Below are positions 16,901 through 26,300 of a stretch of 28,276 nt of DNA, piece after piece (position 1 is the stretch's first letter; each line of letters begins with the position of its first letter). The position numbers and the translations under genes were made by a program. The DNA is from JBBQYA01 sp038209155. GTDB taxonomy: Bacteria > Bacteroidota > Bacteroidia > Sphingobacteriales > Sphingobacteriaceae. The stretch lies in NCBI GenBank assembly GCA_038209155.1, contig JBBQYA010000030.1, positions 1-28,276 on the forward strand. Direction: 5' to 3'. Under the pieces are notes generated by a model. That model saw only the letters and a program-made list of their open reading frames with translations, did not search any database and was not told where the DNA came from.

Positions 16901-17409
16901 GGTTGCTGTTTCCAAAAGTTTTTGAAGAATATCACCTTCATCAACAATTGTATGGAGATGTGGCAAATTTGCCTACTAAAGTATTTTTTTATGGAATGGA
17001 TTTGAACGAAGAAACCATCGTAGAAATTTCGAAAGGGAAAACGATTTTGGTAGAATTACTTTCTATTGGCGAGGCAGATGACAAAGGAATGATCACAGTG
17101 TTTTTTAAATTAAATGGTCAAACCAGAAACATTGAACTTACCGACAAATCGGTAAAAGTGACTCGATTAGAAAATGCAAAAGCTGATAAATCTAATGCAA
17201 CTCATATTGGAGCTCCATTGCAGGGTTTATTATCTTCTATTTTTGTAAAAGAAGGTGATGTAGTTGAAATAAATCAACCTTTATTTATGATAGAAGCTAT
17301 GAAAATGGAAACTACAACTACCGCAACTGCGAAAGGAAAAATATCTAAAATTAATCTTACAAAAGGTAGTTTAGTGAATACGGATGACTTGATTTTGGAG
17401 GTATCTTAA
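13969..17409 (+). CDS. pyc: Pyruvate carboxylase, single-chain
   Basis: An 1146-residue biotin enzyme making oxaloacetate from pyruvate, bicarbonate and ATP to refill the citric acid cycle. All modules are in one chain. The biotin carboxylase part spans about 1-455 (start KKVLIANRGEIAIRIARAC, ATP-grasp loop S-G-G-G-G-R-G at 163-169, EVNPRIQVEHTVTE). The carboxyltransferase part spans about 530-1000, with TDTTFRDAHQS at 536-546 and the metal-binding H-L-H-T-H-D at 739-744. The biotinyl domain (about 1078-1146) carries the acceptor lysine K1112 in EAMKMET. The order and length match the eukaryote-like single-chain class rather than the two-subunit form. The start is ATG, with 107 AT-rich bases upstream. 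A palindromic repeat begins 4 bases after the stop. Confidence 0.97.
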   Translation: MKIKKVLIANRGEIAIRIARACSELAIHTVSVYTYEDRYSLHRYKTDESYQIGEDNEPLKPYLDIQQIIEVAVRYGADAIHPGYGFLSENAGFAKACIDANIIFVGPQPAVMSALGDKIAAKLVAKKALVPQIESNENPLNTVEIAIKEAARIGFPLMMKAASGGGGRGMRIVRNANEIEKAYRESKSEAATAFGDDTVFIEKYVEAAKHLEVQIVADNYGNIVHLFERDCSVQRRFQKVVEIAPSIGLKPETRQKLYDAAIKITSAVQYNNVGTVEFLVDAKEDIYFIEVNPRIQVEHTVTEMVTGYDLIKTQLYIAAGYRLSDPEINLGNQSEIKTHGYAIQCRITTEDPINDFKPDYGTLITYRNAAGFGIRLDEGSSYPGMKISPFFDSLLVKVSSMAFTLEDAARKMSRALSEFRIRGVKNNIQFLENIMKHPTFSKGKATVDFIKNYPELFEFKTRFDRGTKTLKFIAEVSINGNPDIRHKQNNFTFAKAKVPFYDHAIAPKAGTKQKLEELGPERFAKWLRNEKAIFYTDTTFRDAHQSLLATRVRTSDMLKVAASFAAHHPQTFSLEMWGGATFDASLRFLHEDPWQRLALIRKAVPNILLQMLIRGTNGLGYTAYPENVIEKFVCVSAEKGIDIFRIFDSLNWMQSIAPCIGFVRKHTNSIAQGTLCYTGDILDVSKKKYTLEYYLQMAKDLENAGSHILGIKDMSGLLKPYAAQILVEALRDTVSIPLHLHTHDTSSLQTSTYLKAIEAEVDVIDVAIGSMSGLTSQPNFNAIVEMMRFQEREQPYDIVSLNQFSDYWETVRTWYYPFESGMKTSSAEVYQHEIPGGQYSNLLPQAISLGLGEKWDQIKRSYADVNDLFGDIVKVTPSSKVVGDMTLFMVSNNYTKEDILQKGKTISFPESVKGFFMGEMGQPVGGFPVEMQKIILKDAKPFTDHPNKHLKPVDLEKGFTDFKKTFLEDYQFTDYLSWLLFPKVFEEYHLHQQLYGDVANLPTKVFFYGMDLNEETIVEISKGKTILVELLSIGEADDKGMITVFFKLNGQTRNIELTDKSVKVTRLENAKADKSNATHIGAPLQGLLSSIFVKEGDVVEINQPLFMIEAMKMETTTTATAKGKISKINLTKGSLVNTDDLILEVS

Positions 17410-17410
17410 T

Positions 17411-17571
17411 TTGTTTTACAGTTGGCTTAAGCCAACTGTAAAATTTAGTGCTTTAGTTTAATTTTAGTTTCAGTTGGCGGAAGCCAAACTTTAATTGATT
17501 TTAGCTTTAGTTTAAATTTTAGTTTCAGAGGATAAAGCCAAACTGTATTCGATTTTAGCTTTATTTTTAAC
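17411..17571. repeat. Three degenerate copies of a 50-55 base palindromic repeat
   Basis: Three adjacent units fill most of the gap between convergent pyc and recO: about 17411-17461, 17462-17516 and 17517-17571. The last two are 55 bases each and share TTTTAGTTTCAG, GCCAAACT, and GATTTTAGCTTTA at equal spacing. Unit 1 holds a perfect 30-base palindrome (17414-17443, centre GGCTTAAGCC). Unit 2 keeps a shorter hairpin (AGTTGGC-GGAA-GCCAAACT). In unit 3 the left arm has changed to AGAGGAT while the right arm GCCAAACT is intact, so the hairpin is lost. The pattern suggests an intergenic palindromic element that was duplicated and is decaying. The first palindrome may also slow or end transcription from both genes. 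Confidence 0.75.
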
Positions 17572-17593
17572 AAAAATCTAAAAAAAGATTTAG

Positions 17594-18331
17594 TTATTCT
17601 CCAAAAACCTCTTCTAAAACGTCTAAAGAATTCAATGAACCAAAATCGGCGGTGTGCAATTGATAAAACAAAACCAATTTATGCAATAAATTTTTTCTCA
17701 TTCTTTTGGATTGTAGAAATGGAATCGTAAGATTTATTTCTGTCAAAGGCTGATTTAAAAAATAATATAACATAGCCGATTCATCGCTATCCATAGAATA
17801 TTTGAGCTCTCGAGTTGATGATACGAAACTTCCACTTTCGAGGTCTAAGTAGGGAGTACTAATTCCTTGTTTGCCTTCTGGATAAAACCCTAAATAGCGA
17901 GTAAGCTGAATGAGAAAATGTAAATGAAAATAATTAATTCCGCTTTCTGCCAAATCAAAAACTTGCAAAGAATTTGTCAAAAACCCAAAAATCTTTTCGT
18001 CTGCTTGTTGATTTCTCAATGTTTTGTATAAAATCTCGTTGAGAAATAAAGCAATTGAGCTTTTAGTGATTTGGTAAGGAATAGTAGAATAAGGAGGATC
18101 GTTTTTTATCTCAGATATTCGTTGAATTCCACCATTTTGTTTATGATAAACAACCAATTCTAATAAGGTTAATGGCTGAAATAGGGAAGAATGTTGTTTG
18201 GGTTTTTTACCTCTTACGCCATTTACAATGTAAGATTGCAGACCAAAAGACTCTGTAAATATCTGAGCGATAATACTGCTTTCGGCGTAATTAGTAGTTT
18301 TAAGAACTATACCTCGAGTTTTGCTCAGCAA
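17594..18331 (-). CDS. recO: DNA repair protein RecO
   Basis: A 245-residue RecO. This protein helps RecR load RecA on single-stranded DNA coated with SSB and anneals strands in the RecFOR pathway. The N-terminal OB fold is clear (TRGIVLKTTNYAESSIIAQI, then GLQSYIVNGVRGKK, FQPLTLLELVVY), and the rest is the helical C-terminal domain (SSIALFLNEILYKTL, FLIQLTRYLGFYPEG). The protein contains no cysteine at all, so it lacks the zinc site present in RecO of Deinococcus and others. It starts 3 bases after the porZ-like gene and is clearly its operon partner. The gene ends next to the palindromic repeat cluster. Confidence 0.93.
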   Translation of the reverse strand: MLSKTRGIVLKTTNYAESSIIAQIFTESFGLQSYIVNGVRGKKPKQHSSLFQPLTLLELVVYHKQNGGIQRISEIKNDPPYSTIPYQITKSSIALFLNEILYKTLRNQQADEKIFGFLTNSLQVFDLAESGINYFHLHFLIQLTRYLGFYPEGKQGISTPYLDLESGSFVSSTRELKYSMDSDESAMLYYFLNQPLTEINLTIPFLQSKRMRKNLLHKLVLFYQLHTADFGSLNSLDVLEEVFGE

Positions 18332-18334
18332 GTT

Positions 18335-20623
18335 TTAATTGATAAATAAAATTTTGGAAACTACGGTTTCTAATCCATCACTATTGGATGCAAAGACTAA
18401 GTAAACACCGGTATTCACTTTTTGATTTTTAAAATCTTTACCATTCCAAATGGCTTGTCCACCTTCTGCTACTGTTTGGAAAACTAAATTTCCAGTTACA
18501 TCTGTAATTTTAACGTTGGCATCTTTTACCAAACCTTGTATGGCAATAGTTCCTTGAAAATTTTCGCGAACAGGATTAGGATAAACCAAAACATTAGAGT
18601 TGGTGATTCCACCGTCTGTTGATGTGCTTTTGTAAGAAACTAAACCAGCATTTGTTCCAAAATATACGTCTCCATTTATACCATCTATTGCTATTTTCCT
18701 CACTTCATTTCCAGGTAATGGACTATTTAACGTAGTGAAATTATGAATTGCATTTTGACCGTCCTCAGAAAATAACCAAACTCCATTATTTGTTCCAATC
18801 CATTTTCTATTAGCTCCATCTACTGCAATAGAAATTATAGTTTCTGAACCTAAAAGAAATTGCACCAATCCATTTTGAACGATTTTTATCTGTTGGCCGC
18901 CCTGTGGTCTGTTGGTCAATATACTACCTGGATCATAATATACTACCAAACCTTTGTCTGTGCCAATCCAAACTGCACCTTCCAAATCTGAAACCATACA
19001 CCGAACTTTATTAGAAGATTCAATAAGTCCAGTGCTCACATCTAACAATCGTGCTACAGGTTTGCCATTTCCATCTTTTATTTTTTCATTGAAAACTCCT
19101 ACACCATCATTCTTAACACCAAAAAACCATTTCTGATCAAAGGCATCTACCATTATTTCAATCAAATCTGTTCTTCCAAAATCTGTGATACCGGGAAAGG
19201 TATAGGAATTACTTGTTCCATCTGGCTTAAAGCGAACTATAGGAGTAGGCGAAAGATAATTACAAGCCCAAAGATTTCTATCTAAATCCAAAGCCAATCC
19301 AGAAACTCTACAACTTGTTTCGTCGGCTAGTGCTCCCATCAAAGCACTGTTTGAAATATTGTAAACCTTGGCTAGTTTATTATCTTGATATTTTATTAAA
19401 CCTGAACCAAAACTTCCCACGTAAAATATTTCAGGATTTATGGGATCTATTTCCACTGTTTCAAAATCAAAAAATTGTAAATCAGGATTAGTGGTTTTAT
19501 TCAAGATAGACCATTTTCCATCCTCCAAAATAGAAAACCCATCTTGATTAAATAAAGGAGCAAAGTTTAATCCTCTTCCACCTGGCGCCATTAGTACCTT
19601 TCTGTTTTTACTAATAATATCACCGATGGTATTGAAAGGTGGACCATTTACCGGAAAGTTTTCAAACCCAGGATTGTTAAACCGGATCAAACCTTTAGAA
19701 CCATCACCTATCCAAACTTTTCGATTAGCCAGAACTAAAGAAGTTTTAATGTTTTCGTACGATCCATCGTTAGTTTGAAGAGTTATTAGACTGTTTTCAT
19801 TTTCGTCGTACACAAAAACTCCATAATTGGTAACGGCAGAAAGGGTTGAATTATCTACTCGAAGTAAAAAAGCTCCAAGGGCAAAAAATGGAGTTTTAGC
19901 CCAAGTATTATTTTCAAATCTAAAAACATCATCACCAAATAAACCATATACTTTACCTGCAAAAGTTACAACGCTTTTTATTTTTGCTAATGGGATATTT
20001 TGGGCAGAAGAATGTTTTATCCACTGATTGGGATTGGTCAAAAATGGATTATCTAATGTTGATTCATACACTCCATCTTCTGCCGCAGCAAAAATGGAAT
20101 TTCCATTGGTCGTAACTTGAAAAATCTCTAATGCAGCACCTGTAATTCCCAAATTGTATGTATCTTTTATTTCTTCTCTTTTTAAATCTAAAACTATGAT
20201 GGCAAAACCTGCAGATAGATAAGCCAGATTTCCTGTACAAAAAATTTTATTAATATATTTTTTTCCTAAAATTTGTTTGTTTAAAATATCGGGTACATTG
20301 CTTACTTTATCGTCTTTTATTAAATCAATATTCGTGTTTTCGTATACGATTACAGTAGTTTTTGTCTCTTTGCTGTAAGCAATTTTAGAAATTATATTAT
20401 CCGAAAGTCCATCTATTTTACTTACAATGTTGGCACTATTATCTTCTTTGTCTATATAAAATAAACCTCCAGAAGAAGCAGCATAAATTCTTTCGGGTGT
20501 TTCAGCGAGATCTACAATATTTGTGTAAGAAAAATGGCTTTTCCATGCTCCAATTTCTTGTCCATTTGAATGAATTCCTTTTAAAATAAAAAATAAAAAA
20601 AGTAATGTAAATCTATAAACCAT
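18335..20623 (-). CDS. porZ: PorZ-like beta-propeller protein of the type IX secretion system
   Basis: A 762-residue protein starting at ATG 20623. A longer in-frame start at 20731 would put 36 unlikely residues ahead of the signal peptide (YRFTLLFLFFILKGIHS). The mature protein opens G-A-W-K-S-H-F-S-Y, then carries many propeller repeats of the form R-I-Y-A-A-S-S-G-G-L-F and K-W-I-G-T-N-N-G-V-W (about 30-650), and ends with an 85-residue type IX CTD (about 675-762: VLVYPNPVRENFQG ... VNTGVYLVF). In Porphyromonas gingivalis, PorZ has this build, with two propellers and a C-terminal domain that stays attached, and it delivers A-LPS to the sortase complex at the cell surface. A generic two-component-regulator-type propeller cargo protein is the alternative; the N-terminal motif and the recO linkage favour PorZ. 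Confidence 0.82.
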   Translation of the reverse strand: MVYRFTLLFLFFILKGIHSNGQEIGAWKSHFSYTNIVDLAETPERIYAASSGGLFYIDKEDNSANIVSKIDGLSDNIISKIAYSKETKTTVIVYENTNIDLIKDDKVSNVPDILNKQILGKKYINKIFCTGNLAYLSAGFAIIVLDLKREEIKDTYNLGITGAALEIFQVTTNGNSIFAAAEDGVYESTLDNPFLTNPNQWIKHSSAQNIPLAKIKSVVTFAGKVYGLFGDDVFRFENNTWAKTPFFALGAFLLRVDNSTLSAVTNYGVFVYDENENSLITLQTNDGSYENIKTSLVLANRKVWIGDGSKGLIRFNNPGFENFPVNGPPFNTIGDIISKNRKVLMAPGGRGLNFAPLFNQDGFSILEDGKWSILNKTTNPDLQFFDFETVEIDPINPEIFYVGSFGSGLIKYQDNKLAKVYNISNSALMGALADETSCRVSGLALDLDRNLWACNYLSPTPIVRFKPDGTSNSYTFPGITDFGRTDLIEIMVDAFDQKWFFGVKNDGVGVFNEKIKDGNGKPVARLLDVSTGLIESSNKVRCMVSDLEGAVWIGTDKGLVVYYDPGSILTNRPQGGQQIKIVQNGLVQFLLGSETIISIAVDGANRKWIGTNNGVWLFSEDGQNAIHNFTTLNSPLPGNEVRKIAIDGINGDVYFGTNAGLVSYKSTSTDGGITNSNVLVYPNPVRENFQGTIAIQGLVKDANVKITDVTGNLVFQTVAEGGQAIWNGKDFKNQKVNTGVYLVFASNSDGLETVVSKILFIN

Positions 20624-20731
20624 ATAAAATCGCGTGTTAGAGAAACTGCAAATCACTTTTTTTAGTATCCTGTAAATTTTAAACCACCGATATTCTATAA
20701 AAAGTAGAATACAATGATACCAAAAAATCAT

Positions 20732-20761
20732 TTTGGGCTTATTTAAAAAAACGTAGTTTTA
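20732..20761 (+). promoter_or_regulatory. Candidate promoter for the RND/MMPL gene
   Basis: TTTG (20732-20735), an 18-base spacer and TAGTTTTA (20754-20761), one mismatch from TAnnTTTG. It would give a leader of about 58 bases to the ATG at 20824. It lies in the 200-base region between the divergent porZ-like and transporter genes. Support is pattern match only. Confidence 0.3.
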
Positions 20762-20823
20762 CGGCTTTGATCGACATTTCTTTCTACCATAAGAACATAG
20801 AAAAATAAAAAATTACGTAGAAT

Positions 20824-23148
20824 ATGTGGGTAGCCATCTCAAAATTCATTTTAAAAAATAGGTTTGCACTGCTCATCGTTATGGGTTTAGTCACCAGCTT
20901 TATGGTTTACAAAGCTATGGATACTGAACTTTCTTATGCTGGAAGTAAAGTTCTTCCTGTGAATGATCCTGCTTTTATTACCTATTTGGAGTTTAAAGAA
21001 AAATTTGGTGAAGATGGAAGTGTGATGGTGATTGGAGTAAAAGATCCGAAAAATTTTGAGCCAGCATTTTTTAATGATTGGAAACAATTAGGCGAAACCA
21101 TTAAAAAATTCAAAGGAATTACGGAAGTAATTTCGGTAAGTAGATTATTTGAATTGCAAAAAGATACTGTAAACAGCAAATTCATTTTGCGAGATGTAGT
21201 TCAAAATCCTTCTCAAAACCAAGTAGAAATGGATTCTTTAAAACAAAAGATCTTTTCGTTGGAATTGTATAATAGTTTAATTTTCAACAAAGAAACAGGT
21301 GCCACTCTGATGGCAATTACCTTCGATGGAAAAAATCTGAATTCTAAAAACAGAATTGCAGAAGTTAATGAAATATATGCTCTCGCTGAAAAATTAAGTG
21401 AAAAACACAAAGTCGATCTACATTATTCTGGCTTACCATACATTAGAACAGTAATTTCCAAAAAAGTATCTGATGAGTTTCAATTGTTTTTATTACTAGC
21501 AATTGGAATTTCTGGAGTCATTTTAATCCTGTTCTTTAAATCATTTTATGCTTTTTTAATTCCATTGATCATTGTCATCATCGGAGTTATTTGGTCTTTG
21601 GGCACTATCGTTTTGTTTGGCTACCAAATTACTTTGCTTACTGGACTTATTCCGCCATTGATCGTAGTAATCGGTATTCCCAATAGTATTTTATTGATTA
21701 ATAAATATCATAACGAATTTAAATTGCACGGCGATAAAATGCTTGCGCTTCAAACGGTAATACAGCGTATTGGTATCACAACATTATTAGCAAATGTAAC
21801 CACAGCCATTGGATTTGGTGTTTTTTACTTTACCAATAGCCAAGTTCTCACAGAATTTGGAATCGTAACTTCTATCAATATCATGGCAACTTATATAACT
21901 TCCTTGGTTTTGATTCCAATTATTTTCTCCTATCTGCCAGCACCATCCGAAAAACAAACCAAACATTTAGAAAATAAAAGTATTGGTCTTTTTATTCAGC
22001 AATTAAATTGGTTGATCAACTCGTACCGAACCAAAATTTATTGGCTTACCTTTTTTATTGTTTTGGTTTCTTGCTATGGAATTTATAAAATTCAAGTGAA
22101 TGGTTTTGTGGTGGACGATTTGCCGAAAAAAGATCCCATCTACCTCGATCTACTTTTTTTTCAAACTAATTTCAAAGGCGCTTTACCATTTGATATTAGC
22201 ATAGATTCTAAACAGAAAAATGGAGTTGTCAATCTTCCGACGATTAAAAAAATGGAAAGATTGCAAAGTATGATAGCTTCTTATCCAGAATTCTCAAAAC
22301 CATTATCTATCAATGAAGTCATAAAAGCAAGTACGCAAGCATATTATAATGGAAATCCTGAAAGCTATGACCTGCCTTCTACTTTCGATCAAAGCTTTGT
22401 TTTTTCTTATGCTTCCAATTCTATGGGTTCAAGCAATCTGCTTAGAACTTACATCGATAGTAATAAACAGGTAGCTCGTGTAAGTTTTCAAATGGTGGAT
22501 GTAGGTTCTAAAAGAATGAACCAGTTAGTTAAGGAATTAGAACCTAGGATTGATTCCATTTTTAATCCAGAAAAGTTTGAAGTGAATTTGACAGGCTCAA
22601 GTATTATTTTCTTAAAAGGAAGTAATTATTTAGTCAAAAATTTAAGAGAAAGCTTGCTCTTGGCTATTTTTCTTATTTCAGCTTTAATGTTTGTGCTATT
22701 TAGAACCTTCAAAATGGTAGTAATTTCTTTATTACCAAACCTTATCCCTCTTATTATTACTGCCGGCATTATGGGTTATTTCGGGATTAGCCTTAAACCT
22801 TCTACCATTTTAATTTTCAGTATTGCCTTTGGAATTGCATCCGATCAAACCATTTATTTTCTTACCAAATACAAACAAGAACTATTAGAAGAAAATCTTT
22901 CTATTCCAGATACTGTATCTCTTACTTTGAAAGAAACGGGCGTAAGCATGATTTATACCGCAGTAATTCTGTTTTTCGGCTTCGGGATTTTTGCGGCTTC
23001 TAGTTTTGGAGGTACAGTTTCCCTAGGTATTCTGGTTTCTATTACATTATTAATGGCTTTAGTTTCTAATTTAATTTTGTTGCCTTCTTTATTATTGACT
23101 TTGGATAAAAGAAATAAAGAGAAAATTCAAAAACCAAATTCTAAGTAA
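20824..23148 (+). CDS. RND-family (MMPL-type) membrane transporter
   Basis: A 774-residue inner-membrane exporter with the two-fold layout of the MMPL group. One helix lies at about 13-30 (FALLIVMGLVTSFMVYKA), then a periplasmic domain, five helices at about 218-365 (FLLLAIGISGVILILFF ... TSLVLIPIIFSYLP), a helix near 400, a second periplasmic domain, and five helices at about 620-765 (LLLAIFLISALMFVLFR ... LVSNLILLPSLLLTLDK). The sterol-sensing-like clusters include GIPNSILLINKYHNE and FGIASDQTIYFLTKYKQE, where the Asp of the second probably serves in proton relay. Relatives export lipids, hopanoids or hydrophobic compounds. No membrane-fusion or outer-membrane partner is adjacent, which fits a stand-alone MMPL protein. 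The substrate is unknown. Confidence 0.9.
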   Translation: MWVAISKFILKNRFALLIVMGLVTSFMVYKAMDTELSYAGSKVLPVNDPAFITYLEFKEKFGEDGSVMVIGVKDPKNFEPAFFNDWKQLGETIKKFKGITEVISVSRLFELQKDTVNSKFILRDVVQNPSQNQVEMDSLKQKIFSLELYNSLIFNKETGATLMAITFDGKNLNSKNRIAEVNEIYALAEKLSEKHKVDLHYSGLPYIRTVISKKVSDEFQLFLLLAIGISGVILILFFKSFYAFLIPLIIVIIGVIWSLGTIVLFGYQITLLTGLIPPLIVVIGIPNSILLINKYHNEFKLHGDKMLALQTVIQRIGITTLLANVTTAIGFGVFYFTNSQVLTEFGIVTSINIMATYITSLVLIPIIFSYLPAPSEKQTKHLENKSIGLFIQQLNWLINSYRTKIYWLTFFIVLVSCYGIYKIQVNGFVVDDLPKKDPIYLDLLFFQTNFKGALPFDISIDSKQKNGVVNLPTIKKMERLQSMIASYPEFSKPLSINEVIKASTQAYYNGNPESYDLPSTFDQSFVFSYASNSMGSSNLLRTYIDSNKQVARVSFQMVDVGSKRMNQLVKELEPRIDSIFNPEKFEVNLTGSSIIFLKGSNYLVKNLRESLLLAIFLISALMFVLFRTFKMVVISLLPNLIPLIITAGIMGYFGISLKPSTILIFSIAFGIASDQTIYFLTKYKQELLEENLSIPDTVSLTLKETGVSMIYTAVILFFGFGIFAASSFGGTVSLGILVSITLLMALVSNLILLPSLLLTLDKRNKEKIQKPNSK

Positions 23149-23237
23149 AGAATCTAATTCTTTGATTAGTTTCTCGTCCTATAATTCCTGATTTTGATTC
23201 ATCATAAAACCTTGCTTTTAAATAAGCTAAACCTAGC

Positions 23238-23268
23238 TATCATTTTATAGTTTAAAATGATAATTTTG
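23238..23268 (+). promoter_or_regulatory. Inverted repeat overlapping a possible ileS promoter
   Basis: A perfect 10-base inverted repeat, TATCATTTTA (23238-23247) and TAAAATGATA (23253-23262), with a 5-base centre. Its right end overlaps TAATTTTG (23261-23268), which fits the Bacteroidota -7 consensus TAnnTTTG. No clear TTTG lies at the right distance upstream. It could be an operator next to the promoter of the ileS operon, or chance in AT-rich DNA. Confidence 0.3.
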
Positions 23269-23300
23269 CATTTTATTAAATTTTAGTAAGCAATTAGGTT

Positions 23301-26300
23301 TTGAAATATAAAGAATACAAGCAATTAAATCTTTCTAATATAGGTCAGCAAACACTGGATAGATGGAAGAATGATGATATTTTTCAGAAAAGTATAAATA
23401 ATAGGCCAGCATCTAATCCATTTAATTTTTACGAAGGACCACCTTCTGCCAATGGATTGCCAGGCATTCATCACGTAATGGCGCGAGCTATTAAAGATAT
23501 TTTTTGCCGATATAAAACATTAAAAGGTTACCGAGTAAATAGAAAAGGTGGTTGGGATACTCATGGTTTGCCCATAGAATTGGCAGTTGAAAAAGCATTA
23601 GGCATTACTAAAGAAGATATTGGAACTAAGATTTCTGTAGACGATTACAACAAGCAATGCAAAACAGAGGTAATGAAATATACCGATGTTTGGAATGATC
23701 TTACCGAGAAAATGGGCTATTGGGTAGATTTAGAAAACCCTTATATCACCTACAAAAATGAATATATAGAGAGTCTTTGGAGCATTCTTAAAAATTTTTA
23801 TGACAAAGGATTGTTGTACAAAGGTTATACAATCCAACCATATTCTCCAGCTGCTGGAACTGGACTTAGTTCACACGAATTAAACCAGCCAGGCACCTAC
23901 AAAATGGTAAAGGATACCACCGTTGTCGCACAATTTAGATTAATAAAAAACAAAGAATCTGACTTTATTTTTAAAAAAACAGCTAACAATTGCTATTTCA
24001 CCGCTTGGACTACCACACCATGGACTTTACCTTCCAATACTGCTTTGGCAGTTGGTAAAAAAATAACCTATGCCATTGTAGAAACCTACAATCAATATAC
24101 TTTTTTGCCCATTACGATAATTTTAGCTTTGGATAGATTTTCAATTTATTTTTCCGATAAGAATAAAGAGCTAAAATTAGAAGATTATAACTCAGGCGAT
24201 AAAAATATTCCATACAAAATCATTGCTGAACTAAGTGGGAATGATTTGGAAGGGTTGGAATATGAACAATTAATGCCATTTGAAAATAATGGAAAAGAGA
24301 ACATTGATGGAGAGGCATTCAAAGTTCTAACAGCAGATTTTGTAACCACCGATGATGGAACTGGGATCGTGCATCTTGCTCCAAGCTTTGGTTCAGACGA
24401 TTTTAGAGTTGCTAAACAAAATGGAATAGGTTCTTTAACTCTGATTGATAAACAAGGAAGATTTATTGCAGGAAGTAATGAATTTGCTGGTTTATATGTT
24501 AAAAATTATACCGATTCGGATGAAACTGATCCAGCTTATCGTTCTACAGATGTATTGATTTCCATTAAATTAAAAGAAGAAAATAAGGCTTTCAAAGTAG
24601 AGAAATACGAACATAGCTACCCACATTGCTGGCGAACAGACAAACCCGTTTTATATTATCCATTGGATTCTTGGTTTATAAAAACTACTGCGGTGAAAGA
24701 TCGGATGGTAGAATTAAACGCAACCATCAATTGGAAACCAGAATCTACTGGCACAGGCAGATTTGGAAACTGGTTGGAGAATCTAGTCGATTGGAATCTC
24801 TCTCGATCCAGATATTGGGGTACACCTTTACCTATTTGGCGAACATTAGATGGATCAGAAGAAGTTTGCATTGGTTCTATTTTGCAACTTATTCAGATCA
24901 TAGAAAAAGGAATTGAAGAAGGTTTTTACGATGCTACAGAACTAATAAATGCCGAACGAATTTTACTTTCTTTAAGAGCAGGAAATCTAGATCTACACCG
25001 CCCTTATGTAGATGAAATTGTTTTGATTTCCGCCTCTGGCAAAAAAATGTTTAGAGAACTAGATCTGATCGATGTTTGGTTTGATTCTGGTGCCATGCCT
25101 TATGCTCAATGGCATTATCCGTTTGAAAATCAAGACGCTTTTGCTGCAAATTTTCCAGCAGATTTCATTGCCGAAGGTGTAGATCAAACTCGTGGATGGT
25201 TTTTTACTTTACATGCCATTTCTACTATGTTGCTAGATAGCGTTGCGTATAAAAATGTAATTTCAAACGGATTAGTTTTAGATAAAAACGGCAATAAAAT
25301 GTCGAAAAGATTAGGCAATGCAACCGACCCATTTACTACCATTGCAAAATATGGTGCTGATGCTACTCGCTGGTATATGATTGCAAATGCTTCTCCGTGG
25401 GATAATCTAAAATTTAACGAAGATGGAATTGTAGAGGCTCAGAGAAAATTCTTTGGAACTCTTCATAATGTATATTCCTTTTTTGCGCTTTATGCGAACA
25501 TAGATCAGTTCACTTTTGATACACCTGCCATTGTTTTAGCCGAAAGGCCAGAAATAGATCGTTGGATTTTATCAATGCTGAACTCGTTAGTAAAAGAAGT
25601 GGATGATGCTTTTGCAGATTATGAGCCAACAAAAGCTGCTCGGGCTATTCAATATTTTGCCGATGAGCATTTAAGCAATTGGTATGTAAGATTGTGTAGA
25701 AGACGTTTTTGGAAAGGTGAATTTACCGCAGACAAAATAGCTGCCTATCAAACTTTGTACGAATGTTTAGAAACTATTTCTCGTTTAATGTCGCCGATTG
25801 CTCCTTTCTACAGCGATCAATTATTTTTGGATCTAGATTCTATCACAAAATTAAACGGTTCAGAATCGGTGCATTTGACAGATTTCCCAATGTATTATTC
25901 TACCGCTACAGACCAAGTTTTAGAAAACAGAATGCTTTTGGCTCAGCAAATTTCGTCCATGGTATTATCACTCCGTAAGAAAAGTGAATTGCGTGTTCGG
26001 CAGCCATTGCAAAAAATATTAATTCCAATAATAGACGAACGCTTCAAAGCCAATGTAGAAAGCGTTCGCGACTTAATCTTGTCTGAAACTAATATTAAAG
26101 AAATTGAGTTTATAAATGGAAACGAAAGCATTATCAAAAAACAGATAAAAGCCAATTTCAAAACACTAGGGCCTAAAGTAGGAAACCGAATGAAAGAAAT
26201 TGCAACTATGGTAAATGAATTAAACCAAAAAGATATAGTTTATTTAGAACAAAACGGAGCATTAAATCTTACTCTTCCAAGTGGCGATTATCAATTGGAG

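Noticed and set aside
17411..17571. CRISPR array
   Set aside because: Only three units, which diverge from each other and adjoin without unique spacers; no cas genes are nearby. The units are palindromic elements.
20624..20731. Longer start for the porZ-like protein
   Set aside because: It places 36 residues before a proper signal peptide; ATG 20623 puts the signal peptide at the N-terminus.
23149..23300. T-box or other riboswitch ahead of ileS
   Set aside because: The 152 bases hold no T-box bulge sequence, no specifier stem and no terminator hairpin with a U-run; only a short inverted repeat is visible.
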